DNA from: Gentiana macrophylla
Taxonomy: Eukaryota; Streptophyta; Magnoliopsida; Gentianales; Gentianaceae
Length of the DNA: 64,000 nt
Assembly (NCBI GenBank): GCA_026214975.1
Contig: JAOBSW010000362.1
Location: forward strand, 62,001 to 126,000
Reading direction: 5' to 3'
The translations under genes and the position numbers were made by a program. Positions 1 to 12,099 of this stretch are shown in pieces. Position 1 is the first letter of the stretch. Each line of letters opens with the position of its first letter. The notes under the pieces are model-generated. The model searched no databases, was not told the DNA's origin, and saw only the letters and a program-made list of their open reading frames with translations.

Positions 1-1077
1 AGAATCCTCTGGTTTAAGCTTCATCTTCATTAGTCTGACAATTTTATCAGCTTCAAAGGTTGGGGTTGATTGCTGAACTGATTGATGTTGTGATTGAGAA
101 GTATTATCAGCAAGAGTGTTTTTCCTTGTATCTTCAGTTGTCAGTTGTTGTTGTTGTTGTTCCTCCTCAGTTGGTGTTGTCATACTTGAGGTTGCTGGGT
201 ATAAACATCTTACAACTATTATTTCTTGTGTTGAGTCTGCCTTTTGCTTGATTCCTTTGTGTTCAGCTCCCTGCTGAGACACAGTTTTCTGACTGGCTTC
301 AGGTTGGGAAGTTGTTCCTGTTTTTGCTACGATTTCCTTTGTAGTTTCAGCTTGCCTTGCTTGCTTCCCTTCCTTGAGTCTTTGCGGATAGAATTGAATG
401 ATTCCACTGAGTGTTTTCTTCTGTCAAAATCTACCAACAATTAGTTCGACCTTCACCTTCACTCTTTGTACACTTTGCCTAATTCAAGCTAAATGTCGCT
501 TTATCTAATTGACTACATAACCTGCCCAATTGAATTCTATTTCATCCCAAATTATGTTCATCAGATAAATGTTCTCTTCGGATAGTGTATTGGCTTCTTT
601 GGATTTTCCAATGACATGTTTGCTGAGCCATCTGCTGAGGTGCGCAAATTCTGGCTTGATTTTGTCAACATGACTATCAATTTTTACTGGTTCCTTAGAG
701 AAGGTAAGTTGCTTCAGAAAATCCTCTTTTTGTAATGGTAGAGTAGCCAAATCTATTGATGTCACAGATGAATCTGTGAAACTGAATAATGACTTCATAA
801 CTCTTTCATTGATAGCAATACGATCTCCATGGACTTTAGTGATCAGAGAGCTTCGTACCAATCGCATATTCTCCCAAAATTGCAGAATTCCTTCCACATC
901 ACATGGTTCGTTGAATTTAACTTCTTGAAGATTCCTTAGACCTGGTTGTTTCTGGATTTTATTACAAATCCAACTTGCTAACAGAGTATGGTTGCACATT
1001 GATTCATAGATGTCGAACGAAAATTCATCTAACTCTGTGATCAATCTTTCTTGTTTTGATTTGTCTGAAGTGGCCAT
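1..1077 (-). pseudogene. Envelope-like/extra ORF of the minus Sirevirus
   Basis: The likely start is the ATG at 1077 (protein begins MATSDKSKQ), about 480 bp downstream of the RNase H stop. An open stretch of about 190 codons runs to a TAA at 505. Beyond it the same strand stays coding-like to position 1, with a Gln-rich run (150-170) and Thr/Glu-rich text, so the ORF probably continues after a stop or frameshift. I see no transmembrane or fusion-peptide signature in the visible part. Sireviruses typically carry an ORF here called envelope-like on position alone; no function is shown by this sequence. No clear similarity to the equivalent ORF at 9601 is visible by eye. No host gene family is recognised. 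Confidence 0.6.
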
Positions 1078-1197
1078 ATCTGGGTATGAACACAAAAATT
1101 GATTTTTGAAAGAAAAGGATTTTGAAGAGTCTGATTCTATTTTTAAGAGAGAGATGAAGAGTTTGAAATTTGTTTGGAAATAGTGTGAACGAGGGTT

Positions 1198-1220
1198 GAA
1201 TAAATAGGTAAGATATATTG
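1198..1220 (-). promoter_or_regulatory. TATA-like tract upstream of envelope-like ORF
   Basis: On the minus strand, AATATATCTT and CCTATTTATTC lie about 120-140 bp before the ATG at 1077. The plus-strand Sirevirus has an equally placed AT-rich tract before its own ORF (9472-9490). A promoter role is inference from sequence and spacing only. Confidence 0.3.
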
Positions 1221-1555
1221 GCGGTTGAGTAGTACAACTTTTCAAATTCCATGATGGTTTGGGTAACCGATGTGTGCACTGTTCTGACAGTCGTGGAGTG
1301 TACACGCAATTTTCTGAGAAAATTAACTACAGTAATTAAATGCGATATAACCAAGTGTCGCTTTTATCTTGTCAACCTTTGACTTAAGTTGATAGGATAA
1401 ACCGAGATCAAGTCGCTTTGTAGTTGTAACTTTCAGTTTTTGACAAAATTAGTCAGTTTTAGTAAAGTCTGTCAGCTTCAATTTTAATTGATCAGTTTGA
1501 AATAGTTGATGTCAATGACTAATCTGCTAATGAGCGCACTCCAACATAACAAAGA

Positions 1556-3250
1556 TTAATCCCCTTGATTTAATTTCTCGCTTAACGATTTCAAATCGCC
1601 TTTTATTATCCCCAATTCAGTTCTTAGTTTGGCAAATATGTCTTTGTCCAATGGCTTTGTAAAGATATTTGCCAATTGATCTTGAAAGAGTACATAAAGA
1701 ATCGTGATATCCTTTTTCTTTGCATGATCTCTTATGAAGTTGTGACACACATCAATGTGCTTTGTCCTTGAGTGTAAAAATGGATTATCGGTGATTGCAA
1801 TTGCATTTGTGTTATCACACATTATGGGAATCATTCCTTCTTCTATCACATAATCTCTTAATTGCTGTCTAATCCATAAAACTTGAGCACAACAACTTCC
1901 AGCTGCTATGTATTCAGCTTCAGCTGTAGAAGTTGAGATTGAGTTTTGCTTTTTGCTAAACCATGACACAAGTCTATTTCCTAGTAACTGACATGTGCCT
2001 AATGTTCTTTTTCTGTCGACTTTGCATCTAGCATAATATGAGTCTGAATAAGATTTTAGCTTGAATTCGCCTTCAATTGAATACCATATTCCAACTCCAT
2101 CTGTGTCTTTCAGATATTTCAATGTTCTTTTCACAACTGTGAGATGACTTTCTTTTGGTTTTGACTGAAATCTTGCACATACTCCAACAGTAAATGATAT
2201 ATCTGGCCTACTTGCTGTAAGATAAAGTAAGCTTCCATATCATCCTTCTGTAAAGTGTTTGATCAACATCTTTGCCTTCTTTATCTTCATCTAATCTGAT
2301 GTTGGTCCCCATTGGTGTAGAAATTCCAGTTGATTTTTCCATACCAAACTTTTTGATAAGTTCTCTTGTATACTTGGTTAATTTGGTGAATGAAAATTCC
2401 AACATCTAATTGTTTAACTTGTAATCCAAGGAAGTAATTCAATTCTCCCATCATACTCATTTAGAATTTGCTTTTCATCAAACTTGTAAATTTCTCACAT
2501 AATTGTTCATCTTCCGATCCAAAAAAGATGTCATCAACATAAATTTGAACAAGTATAGTATTTTCACCATTTTTCATTCTGAACAAAGTTTTGTCTATAG
2601 TTCCTTTGATAAAACCATTATCTACTATAAACTGAGATAGAGTTTCATACCAAGCTCTTGGTGCTTGTTTTAGTCCATAAAGAGCATTCCTTAGTCTGAA
2701 AACTTTATCAGCTTGATCTTTGATTTCAAATCCAGGTGGTTGTTGAACATATACTTCTTCTTCAAGAATTCCATTTAAAATGCACTTTTAACATCCATCC
2801 GTAAACTTTGAATTTCTTATGAGTCGCAAAGGCAAGAAATAGTCTGATTGCTTCTAATCTTGCAACTGGTGCGTATGTTTCATCAAAGTCTATGCCTTCT
2901 GCTTGAGAGTATCCCTTAGCTACAAGTCTAGCTTTGTTTCTGATGATATTCCCGTTTTCATCAAGTTTGTTTCTGAAAACCCATTTGGTTCCTATGATAT
3001 TCACATGAACTGGGCTTTCTACCAATTCCCATTCTTGATTTCTTTCAAACTCATTCAGTTCTTCTTGCATAGCTAATATCCAATCTGGATCCTTCAAAGC
3101 TTCTTCTATTTCCTTAGGTTCAGATTGTGATAGAAAACATGCAATCATTGTATCTAGTTGATGTCTTGTTCGAACGCCAGTTTGATTATCACCAATTACT
3201 TGTTCTTCAGGGTGATCTCTCATCCATAGATACGTGGGTGCTTGCATCAA
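1556..3250 (-). pseudogene. Copia reverse transcriptase and RNase H (minus Sirevirus)
   Basis: RT begins near 3250 with the copia block [14 protein letters not shown] followed by [18 protein letters not shown], and continues through frame changes to an intact YVDD catalytic motif encoded at about 2525-2545. RNase H occupies 2134-1556 and shows STAEAEYIAAGSCCAQ, a DNTNAI segment, SRTKHIDVCHNF and a TKPLDKD C-terminal block, then a stop. RT would copy the element RNA and RNase H would degrade the hybrid. Stops or shifts near 2400, 2200 and 2760 break the frame, so no full-length enzyme can be made. It follows the integrase on the same strand, as in all copia elements. Confidence 0.9.
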
Positions 3251-3559
3251 AGGATCGATATCTTGTTCGACTGGTTCTTGAGTTTCTTCGGTTGGATCAG
3301 AACATGTAGTTCAGGTGTGGTTTGTTTAGTAGTTGGAAACCGAGATCGATCCGATCTCAATATCTCAAATTAGTCTCCCAATGTCAACAAAAACTGGTTA
3401 TGGCGAGATTGGTAACTGAGACTGAGAAACTAGTTCTGGTCTTTCTTCAGTTGTTTCACCAGGGAAATTTGGTTCATCAAATACCACGTGAATTGATTCT
3501 TTATGTTTGAGTGTCCTTTTGTTTAGTACTCTAAAAGCTTTGCTGACACTTGAGTATCC

Positions 3560-4411
3560 TAGAAAAATTCCTTCATCAGCTTTGGTCTGAAAAACATGAA
3601 GTTGATCTTTCCCATTGTTGTGTATGAAACATTTGCTTCAAAAATCATGAAAGTAGAGAACATTTGGTTTTCTTCCATTCCAAATTTCATAAGGGGTCTT
3701 CTCATGTCTTTTGATCATGAGAGCTCTGTTCTGTGTATAACAATCTGTGTTAACTGCTTCTGCCAAATATCTTTCAGGTAGTTTTGCTTCACAGTTCATA
3801 GTCCTCCCTGCTTCTTTGAGTGTTCTGTTTCTTCTTTCAGCTACACCATTCTGTTGAGGTGTTCCTGTGGCAGCAAGTTGGTGTAACACTCCATTTTCTT
3901 CACAATATTCAATAATCACACTGTTGAGGAATTCAGTTCCCTTATCTGATTTTATTTTCACGACTGATACTCCTTTCTGATTCTGAAGTCTCTTGAGTAA
4001 TTCTGTAAGTCTTTGCTTGGTTTCACTTTTCTTGTTTAAGAAGATTACCCAAGTGTACCTTGAAAAATCATCTACTACCACCAATGTATACGTCTTTCCA
4101 CTGATACTAATTGGTGTAATAGGTCCAAATAAATCCATGTGTAGTAACTCCAGATGTCTGGTTGTTGAATGCTGAGACTTGGTCTTGAAACTTGCTTTTG
4201 TTTGCTTTCCCTGTTGACAAGCATCATATAAGCTATCGTTCTTATATGATGTTTCCGGTAGTCCAACGACTAACTGTTTCTTAACAAGTGTGTTGATGTC
4301 ATCAAAGTTAAGATGACTCAGTTTCTTGTGCCATAGCCAACTGATTTCTGCTTTGGTATGCACAAGCAAACAAGTTTCAGCAACGGCTGTTGTCCAGTCT
4401 ACTACATACAT
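3560..4411 (-). pseudogene. Copia GAG-pre-integrase and integrase core (minus Sirevirus)
   Basis: The N-terminal HHCC zinc region is visible (WLWHKKLSHLNFDD, then ACQQGK), followed by the catalytic core. The first Asp is in LLHMDLFGPI, the second in KSDKGTEF and the Glu in QQNGVAERRNRT, so all three DDE residues are kept. The GKTYTLVVVDDFSRYTWV block between them is typical of copia integrases. KTPYEIWNGRKPN marks the C-terminal side. The readable frame ends at 3638, where the downstream GYLG-type block is frameshifted. The enzyme would insert the cDNA into the host genome. Confidence 0.9.
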
Positions 4412-4534
4412 ATTTTCTTTTCTTCTTCCGGCTAAAACAACTTGATAAGCTAATTATCTGACGACAACGCAGAATTCTTTGTCAAAAGTAACTTTGTATC
4501 CGATATCAAAGAATTGACTGGTGCTGAGTAGATT

Positions 4535-4738
4535 TTAGTGTAATCCTTCTACATAAGATACATTCTTGATTGTAAGTCCATTCCTGATTAAGGTGCCATA
4601 ACCTCTGGTGTATCCAGGTTTGTCTTTGCTTCCAAAATTAACCTTTGGTCCATCTTTTGCAATAAAATTACTGAGACAGTCTTTGCTCTTTGTCATGTGC
4701 CTAGAGTAACCGTTGTCAAAGTACCATATATCCTGCAA
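4535..4738 (-). pseudogene. Copia aspartic protease (minus Sirevirus), active site altered
   Basis: The segment IWYFDNGYSRHMT matches the copia protease active-site block, which usually reads WYLDSGCSRHMTG. The catalytic Asp is kept, but the following Ser is Asn and the Cys is Tyr. SNFIAKDGPKVNFG and GYGTLIRNGLTIKNVSYV follow, as expected for Sirevirus protease. The protease would cut Gag-Pol. The DSG to DNG change and the surrounding frameshifts make an active enzyme unlikely. Confidence 0.8.
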
Positions 4739-4917
4739 TAAAAATTAAATAATTTTAGGTACCCAACTCAGTTTGGGTCCATGGGGGTCAGTTGTCAGTA
4801 CAACTCTGGGGATATATCCTTTAGGTATTCTTCGGATATTGGTGCACTTGTTTTCATATATGTAAGCCACACTCCCATAGTGTCTATGTTCGGATTGTGT
4901 CTTATTTATATGATCTC

Positions 4918-6922
4918 TCAGATCTTTTGGCTGAAATTTATTTCCATCATGCTTTCTATTAAAACTTGAATAATAACCATCATTCCTTTTGTACTGAGGT
5001 CTGGACTGACCTTGGTACTGGGGCTTTCGCTGAGAACTGAGATTAGCTCTCTGCTGATTTTTGGACTGAATCTTGTGATAAGTTCTCTGTCTGGAATGAT
5101 TGTCATTATCAGTTTTATTAGTTGGTTCAGTAAATTTCCCATCATCATCAGTTGGGTATAGTCTTCCTTTCCCCCTGAATGTGTGAATCTTTGAATGATT
5201 GACATTCTAGGATTTACTTTGATTGAAACTTTTCTGGTTCTTGACTTGATTGGTTTTCGTGGACCTGGTAGTTGATTTCCCAGTTCGGTTTTCTTGGGAT
5301 ACAGCTGATTTACCATTTGGCTTACCCTTGTTGGTAAATCTAGTTGTCTTCTTGGAAAACTGATTTATCCTATGTGATACTGGCTTTACTGGTTCAACAA
5401 TTTTCTCAGTTTGCGGAAGTTGTTCAGCTACAAACTTAATACCAATTTTGGTACTAGGTTCGGCAGCTTTTCTGGTTCCATTCTTAGAAGATTGTTGTGT
5501 ATCAAATCCTAAACCCTTCTTGTCTCCATACGGCTTTCCTGATTTGAATCCAGTAACGGAACTTGATTGAGCTAATGATTCGATTGTCAGCGATGCAAGA
5601 GGGTCGATGTCGAATCTTTTCTTTATCAGTTTTAGTCAGTTTCAACATTTTTAGTTCAGACTTCAATCTTTCAACTTCAAGAATTAGAATCTCTTTCTCA
5701 GCTTTAATTGATTTATAACCAGCTTGAATAGTTAATAGCTGATTCAACAATTCGTCAAGAGTTTCTTCTAATTCTAGATTTTTTGGATTAGAGTCAGCAG
5801 TCGAAGAACATGCATTTTGCATGGAAATTTGAGCTAAGGAATATTTAGAATTGGATTCACATACCTCATTTGGATCTTCCATGTGTGCCATTAAAGCTAT
5901 GTCATCTGATAGTCTTTCAAGATCTGTTTCATAATCTGACTCATCTCCAGCAAAGAGTGCTCTTCTACCAACTCTTCTTGGAGGAGTCTTCTTCGTCAGT
6001 TCTGGACATTCAGCTTTATAATATCCAGTTTTCTTGCAGTTGAAACTGAGATATTCATCATCTTTTCTTTTCTCAGGAGTCCTCTAGATGAACTTCTGAG
6101 TGACTGGGTGTCCATTCTTCATTCTTCGAATTATGTTCATCATTAGAGCCATCTGTTCTTCCCTCTCATCCAATTCATGAAGATTGCTTGATGAGTTTTC
6201 TTGATTGTCATTTGATGCTGCTGCAAGTGCTGTGGTCATTGGTTCCTCCAGAGCTTTGATTATTGCAGCTATACTTGTAAAATCTTCACTGAATTCATAA
6301 GATTTCAAGTCTGAGAAGATTTTGAATGAATCCTCTATGTCAAGTCTTCTAGATTCTTCCATAGCAGTGACTTTCATTTTCTAGCACATTGGTAATGCCT
6401 TCAAGATTCTTGTATTGATAAATTTCTTTGAGTATTCAAACTTGAGTAGATCTAATTCATCCATGATAGCACTGAATCTTGTTTCCATTTGATCAATGGT
6501 TTCTCCAGATTTCAACTTCAAATTCTCAAATTTTTGTTTTGCAACAGAATTTTTGTTTTCCTTGATTGAATCTGTTCCCTCACAAACAAGTTGTAGTTTG
6601 TCCCACATTTCCTTGGCAGTTGTGCATTCTTTCACCTTTAAGTACATGTTGTTGTCAAGAGTTCTGAGGATAAAATCCATAGCAAATTGTTGAGATTGTT
6701 TCGCTTGCGATCATCACTAGTCCATTCGGATTTGGGCTTTGCAACTCGAACTTGCTCTCCACCAAAAGTTTGCATGTGAGTGATCTGAATTGGTCCATCA
6801 GTGAGTACATCCATCATTTCATCATGAGTAGCTGCAAGAAAAGCCTGCATACGACGTTTATATTCATCAAATTTGTCCATGTTGCACATAAGCATCTGTC
6901 TCGTATATTGATTGTTATCCAT
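4918..6922 (-). pseudogene. Sirevirus Gag and linker, frameshifted
   Basis: The likely start is the ATG at 6922, about 100 bp after the primer site (protein begins MDNNQYTRQMLMCNMDKFDEYKR). Gag continues in shifted frames at 6680-6381 and 6377-6084, with the copia capsid text TAKEMWDKLQLVCEGTD and LKSGETIDQMETRFSAIMDEL. A degenerate CCHC zinc knuckle lies near 6000-6060 (NCKKTGYYKAEC); its first Cys and its His are lost. At 5891-5502 a Leu/Glu/Lys-rich heptad-like stretch of about 55 residues probably forms a coiled coil. 5316-4918 is a basic linker before the protease. The product would package element RNA. Several stops break it. Confidence 0.8.
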
Positions 6923-7025
6923 TGTGAGTGAGTGAAGACTGATAGTAAATTAACTGGAACGGAGCTTTCAAATGAGAAAAACTGGAGGAGATATAGAGCA
7001 AATGATATCTTGTCAAAGAAACACT

Positions 7026-7037
7026 GCTCTGATACCA
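7026..7037 (-). promoter_or_regulatory. Primer binding site, initiator tRNA-Met
   Basis: The minus strand reads TGGTATCAGAGC two bases inside the 5' LTR end. This matches the 3' end of plant initiator tRNA-Met and fixes the element's orientation. Confidence 0.92.
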
Positions 7038-7039
7038 AT

Positions 7040-8772
7040 TGTTGGTCCCTTGGAAAGGCTAACACAAGTTTAAAGGGGGGGTTAATAAACTTGTCACCAA
7101 AAACTTTCCCAAAGCTGGATTTTAAACAAATTATGGTTCAGTTAAAACTTGTGTGGAGTTAAGTCGATCGAAATGAGTTTAAGTCAAACCGATTTAATCA
7201 AAATCGAGTCAACCGGCGCCGGATATAATTCTAGCCTTTTTCTTGATCTTGTTATTCTTCTATGAAAACTGAGTGTGGTAAACTGAATTCTGATGAATGT
7301 CAGTTTGTGAACTGTGAAGTGTATAACAATCAATTATCAAGATGTTGTAAGTAAATGCTGAGTAAATAAATAAAAGCGTAAAGTAAATAGGGTGAATATT
7401 ATAGAGGTTCCGGTGGTGTAATCTCAGACGCCCTCTCTTCCCTGTGGTGAGCGGAGGAAAATTCCACTAGAACTTCTTGAGGTGAACTGTTACAAAAAGT
7501 CCAAAACAATAGTCCTTGGCTAATCCTTAGCTTCACTATCTAAACAGTTGTAGAACAGGTAGAATTGCTGTTCTTCAATTGTTTGAACACTGGTCCTTAG
7601 AGGGTTGAATTGCCTCTTCACCACCTACCACCACAAACACAATCTACTGATCGCTTGTAACAACTGTCCTTGACAAAACCTTCCCGGTTTGCTTTACGCC
7701 TAAACCTTTGATATAGAATCAGGTTGGGTTGAGAATCAATGAATTGATTCTTGTTTGTGGTTCTTCAAAGTGTATGATTCTTGATAGATTCTATGTATCT
7801 TGAACACTTGAAGAAATTCGTGATATGATCTTGTTATAGCGTAGAGATGATAGAAATTCAAATGAATAATGCACAAGTTAACTCTAGTTAAATATCTGTG
7901 TTTAATCCTTGGTGCAAAGTCCTCTATTTATTGTGTGAGGTCCAACGCTCATTTGGCTTGAATTGAATTGTATCAACGCTCTATTTTGTAACGGATATAT
8001 ATTTTCGACCGCTCTGTTGTGTCAATATTTCATCCAATAAGATTGCTTCCTTTATATCGCTCGATCGCATACTATCGCTTTGTTGGATGATCGACATATA
8101 AAACCGAGTTTCTTATCGCTTTATACGAGATTATCACTTGTCGCTTTCTTGACTCGACTTGGAGCATTCATCGAGATTTTACTCTTCTTTAAATATCAGT
8201 ACTCCAGTTTTTCATCTGATTATAATTCACTTAATCAGAGTACACCATGACTCATTATGTTCTAAGAATTCATTGCCCTTATGATTCTTAGGTCTTCATA
8301 CAAGATCCATAAGGTCAGTTCAAGTCAGCACAACCTTGCATGAAGTCTAACTTTACAGTCTCGACGTAGTCTTCATAACTGAGTTTGAACCCTCAGTTCT
8401 TCAATCTTCTATAACTGAGTCTGTGACCCTCAGTCCTTCAATCTTCTAGATAAGCCAACTGAGTCTGTGTCCCTCAGAGAACTTATCTTCTTCGGTTTCA
8501 TATAGGTGTAGTCCGAGTCAGTTTGTTTATCTTGATGATTTCCGGTTTTCTAAATGATTTCCGGCCGCTTTTACGACACAATAACTATTACAGTGCTTTT
8601 CTGATGTAACCTATACAAATATCAGACTCTAGTAAAACCTAAACATTCTGTTCTAGATATCTTTTAGCTTTTCACTATAACAGCTAGCTTCAGCACTTCA
8701 TCAATGAGGTTAAGGTAATACTTTGAATAATTATGATGAATTATCATCAAAACATATATTTTATTTCCAACA
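7040..8772 (-). repeat. 5' LTR of minus Sirevirus (1733 bp)
   Basis: The LTR has TGTTGG...CCAACA termini and lies directly outside the tRNA-Met primer site. A TATA-like CAATAAATAGAGG on the minus strand (about 7920-7932) could be the promoter TATA. Its two ends are clearly related to the ends of the split solo LTR at 42266-45331 (shared termini, and shared GATGAAGTGCTGAAGCTAG near the U3 start). Confidence 0.9.
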
Positions 8773-8877
8773 ACTTCCCTACTTAAGATCAACATGCTGA
8801 TATCTTTACAAATCCTTTGGGAAAAAGAGAGGTTTGCTAAGTTAAGAACTGAACATGGAATTATCAAGGTTGACTAA
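8773..8877 (+). pseudogene. C-terminal end of copia RNase H (plus Sirevirus)
   Basis: Allowing one stop (8786) and one frameshift, the sequence reads DQHADIFTNPL and then RFAKLRTEHGIIKVD before a TAA at 8875-8877. This lines up with the end of the minus-strand copy (TKPLDKDIFAKLRTELGIIKGD). The frame starts immediately at the LTR end of the minus element, which pins the insertion point of that element inside pol. Confidence 0.8.
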
Positions 8878-8900
8878 GTTTTTATAGTCAGCAGGGTACT

Positions 8901-9095
8901 GGAATTCACCAAGGGGATTAGTCTTTGCGTCATTGGAGTGCGCCACTTCAAGCGTGACTAGTCATTAGTATCAACAATTCCATGTACTCTTATAGTTTGG
9001 AAAATTGAGCAAATGAATTTGCCAAGAGGATTGGTCTTTACCCTGTTGGGTGAGCTCACTTGACAGATCAATCATTGGTATTATAATTCATCTTG
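8901..9095 (+). repeat. Imperfect direct repeat between pol and envelope-like ORF
   Basis: A block starting at about 8901 (ACCAAGGGGATTAGTCTTTG, then TTGGAGTGCGCCACTT) recurs in diverged form at about 9023 (GCCAAGAGGATTGGTCTTT, then TTGGGTGAGCTCACTT). A single related copy lies just past pol in the minus Sirevirus (1500-1560 on the other strand). Confidence 0.6.
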
Positions 9096-9471
9096 TATTA
9101 TCAATTGCACAAAACTATGCTATATGAAGATCAGTTGTGCATTTTATGCATCAGCAGCTGCTGAACCTGCTGAGTCTACTGAAGAATATAGCAGACTACA
9201 CACTCTACTAAAGGAGAAGTCTACTGAAGAAGTCTGCTAGAGATATTACTCTGCTGATAAAGTTAGACTTTAATGAAATTCAATAGTGGAATAAAAGGAT
9301 ATTAATCTTATCATTTATTACAGTTGTTACTAGTACATAACGGTTTATTACCTTAGTGGGATCAATTAGTGGGACACATGGCATTACCTTATTAAATTCA
9401 GTCTGAAATCATGTATAGTGCTACAGTATGTGCATAGTACCTGCCTGAGATGTCCTACCCACTACATCTGC

Positions 9472-9490
9472 TTATATATTCATATATATA
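9472..9490 (+). promoter_or_regulatory. TATA-like tract upstream of envelope-like ORF
   Basis: TTATATATTCATATATATAC lies about 120 bp before the ATG at 9601, at nearly the same spacing as the tract in the minus Sirevirus. A separate promoter for this ORF is inference. Confidence 0.35.
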
Positions 9491-9600
9491 CACAAAATGT
9501 ATATGAAAATCAGATCATATTCTCTGCAAAATATACAAGTGTTTGAATGCATATTTTCTGAGTTCTTCATCTTCGTCTTACTCAAATCTTTCAATTAACG

Positions 9601-12094
9601 ATGGCAGATAAAGATGTTCATCTTGGAACAAGTCAAAGTGTTAGAGGATATGTTAAAGATGCTAATGAAACAGAGTTAGCAATCATCTAGGAAGAAGAAT
9701 CATATGATATGAAGGGCTGGAGAACGTTTTAAATCTCAGATTGGAAAAGATTTCATACAAGAATGTTAGTGATTTCTAAAGAAATATGGTGGTTAGAGAT
9801 GACAGGGAAGCTCTTACAACGACTGTAAATGCTCAAGAGATTGAGATTTCATCAGACCTACTGAGAGGTCTTTGGATTTGGTCCAGGGAATGGATTCCCT
9901 ACAAATCCGTAATCTATGGTGTTACCAAGGTGGCTTTTGTTGAATCAATCGAACAAACCGAGATGCACCAATTGTTCGAATATAACAGAATATTTCATTG
10001 GAGTATAACTCTTTGAGAAAATATATTTCTAAGAATATTTTGGGGTTTGTTGGAAGCCTTGATACATTATCGGACCCAAAATAGACATGATGATAATCAT
10101 CTCAATGAGCATGATATTTGATTGGGCTGGTTTCTTTGTTCAATATATGAAGAAAATTATGACAGTGAAAGAGAAACCATAAGGAAGAAGCAGAGAGATA
10201 ATAAATCTATTGGATATATGGGTTGAGTTTCTTCCTCGAAGACAAAACCTTTGGGGCTGATGGTTCAGGCCCTACTGAATCACATAAGGATTTTTAATGT
10301 AGCACCATCAAACATCAATAAGGCCAGATATAAGCTAGAGATCAATACTCCTATCCTAGGCTTAGATAATGTTGATGCGGTACAAGAAGTGGAAAGTGAT
10401 AATGATCAAGAGCAGAGAACAAAATCTAGGGCTGATGTTCAATCTACTGCACCAAAGAAAGTAGAGAAGAGAAAGTGTGCTGACACAAGAAAGATCACTG
10501 ATGTGATAAAGCCAAAGAAGACAAAGCAATCAGTAGACACTGCCAAGTCTACTGAAGTTAGCATTGCTGATATGCCCTCTGAGCCTGTTGAGCTTGTTAA
10601 GAAGGTTGTTGCTGATTTAACTAAAGAACAGCTCAAAGAGGCATCCAAGAAGAGAAAGGCTGCAAGCAAGGAGCAACTAGAAGAAGCTCTCTTTGAGTCC
10701 CCTGAACAACCTTCTAAAATAGGAAATCAAGTGGCAAAGAAGAAGGGACATGGCAAAGGAAAATAACTAAGAGTTCTAGAAGAACACAGAGAAGAAGCAG
10801 CAGAAGAAGTTGTTGAATAGGAAGTTGTAGAGTCTACTATGGAGGCAAATAAAATTGTGTAAAACCCTACTGAAACTGCAAAGACTCAGGGGGAAGGAGA
10901 GATAGAGGAGACCCCTACTGAGGAGCATACAATTCAAGGGGAAGCCAGTGTGGGACAACTAGAGATAGTAGACACAAATGTACCTGCTCAAGAGTCTACT
11001 GATCTCTTTGTGTCTGCTGAAGATACTCTCATTGATCTTGTTGAGACTTTTGGCAGTCAACAAGTAGAGAAGCCTGCTACAAGAAAACCTACAATGCCAT
11101 ATGAAAAGAAGACTAAGAAGACTAAAAACCCAAAGAAAGATCTTGATTTCAAGAAGATTGCACAATACTTTGCATGGAAGTTTGGTTTTTACAAGAGGCA
11201 AAAGCCAGCAGCAGAACCCATAAGTTGATTTGAAGAATGGGCTTTTGCAAATCATAGGGTGGAAATTTTGCTAGGACTGATAGGCACATCACTCCTAGAG
11301 ATGATATTACTTGAAATTATTCAAGATGGAAGAAACAAGGGGAAGATAATGTTTAAAGATCCCAAGTTTACCCTATTTGATTATAGTGATGAGCCATCAT
11401 CACATTTATATGATGATCATCCTATGCATCCTGGTGAGTCCAGTGGTGTTGGAAAAGAAAGATCAACTGAGCCTACAGGACAAGAGCCTACTGAGAAGAC
11501 AGCAGAGCAACCTGCTGGGGATGGCAAGTCTGCTGAGCGTCAGTAGACTGATAATCTAGACCAAGAACTGTTTGTTGTTTACACTAAAGATTTGGACTTG
11601 CAGATTGCCACAACAACACGTCTTGAAGATGCAATCTTGAAAGATACTACTGAAAGTACAATGGCTGAGCAGACTGATGATAATTCAGTGGAATCTGCTC
11701 AATATTAAGATAGCACTGACACTGATGAATCCTTGTCTCAAGCTGCTAAATTACTAAGAGAGATTGCTGAGGTAAGAGGTGTTTTGGAGGAAAACATGGT
11801 TGTTTTTCCCTTTATTAATGAAGACATGAGATTCTCGCTCACCGAGGATCAGACATCAACTGAACAAAGGTCGGAACTGGAGGTCCAAAGTACTGAGGAT
11901 CAGACAGTATTAGGACAAAGGTTGGATATTTTGTTGGGATTGGAAGAATCCCATGTATCTAGTTTGGGGGCTACTGAGGAAGTGGTTAATGATGGCAAAA
12001 ATGGGCAAGAAGTTGCTGGAGAACAATCTGAAGAACAACTTCTTGACTATGATTAGAGTGATGAAGATTTTCAGTTACCTCAAGAAGAAGAGGA
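9601..12094 (+). pseudogene. Envelope-like ORF of plus Sirevirus, N-terminal part
   Basis: The start is the ATG at 9601 (MADKDVHLGTSQSVRG). In-frame stops and shifts divide it (stop at about 9688; open pieces 9786-10016, 10251-10766, 10950-11228, 11259-11546, 11733-12056). The first piece is a globular-looking domain rich in Trp and Tyr. From about 10300 the text is low-complexity, Lys/Glu/Ser/Thr/Pro-rich, with repeated phrases such as STEV, EPTEK and QPAGD. No transmembrane helix is apparent in this part. The Athila-like element at 12100 interrupts it, and the reading resumes at 22835. Position after pol defines it as the Sirevirus envelope-like gene; a real envelope function is unproven. 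Confidence 0.65.
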
Positions 12095-12099
12095 AGAGC
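12095..12099. repeat. Target site duplication AGAGC, left copy
   Basis: AGAGC directly precedes the TGTTCGG end of the Athila-like LTR. The identical 5 bp follow its other end. Confidence 0.92.

Larger units (their letters stand above)
1..8772 (-). mobile_element. Sirevirus-type Ty1/copia retrotransposon, minus strand, 3' end outside window
   Basis: Reading the minus strand from 8772 down, the order is 5' LTR (7040-8772), initiator tRNA-Met primer site, gag, protease, integrase, RT, RNase H and then a further ORF downstream of pol. That downstream ORF and the copia domain order are the hallmark of the Sirevirus lineage. The 3' LTR is not in the window because the downstream ORF still continues at position 1. 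Coding frames are broken by several stops and shifts, so the copy is not autonomous. The right end falls inside the RNase H reading frame of another Sirevirus on the plus strand, so this copy is the younger of the two. A target duplication cannot be checked because the left end is missing. Confidence 0.9.

Noticed and set aside
505..1305. The upstream start at 1305 for the envelope-like ORF
   Set aside because: The first 76 residues read through the leader and TATA-like region and have non-coding character; the ATG at 1077 is preferred.
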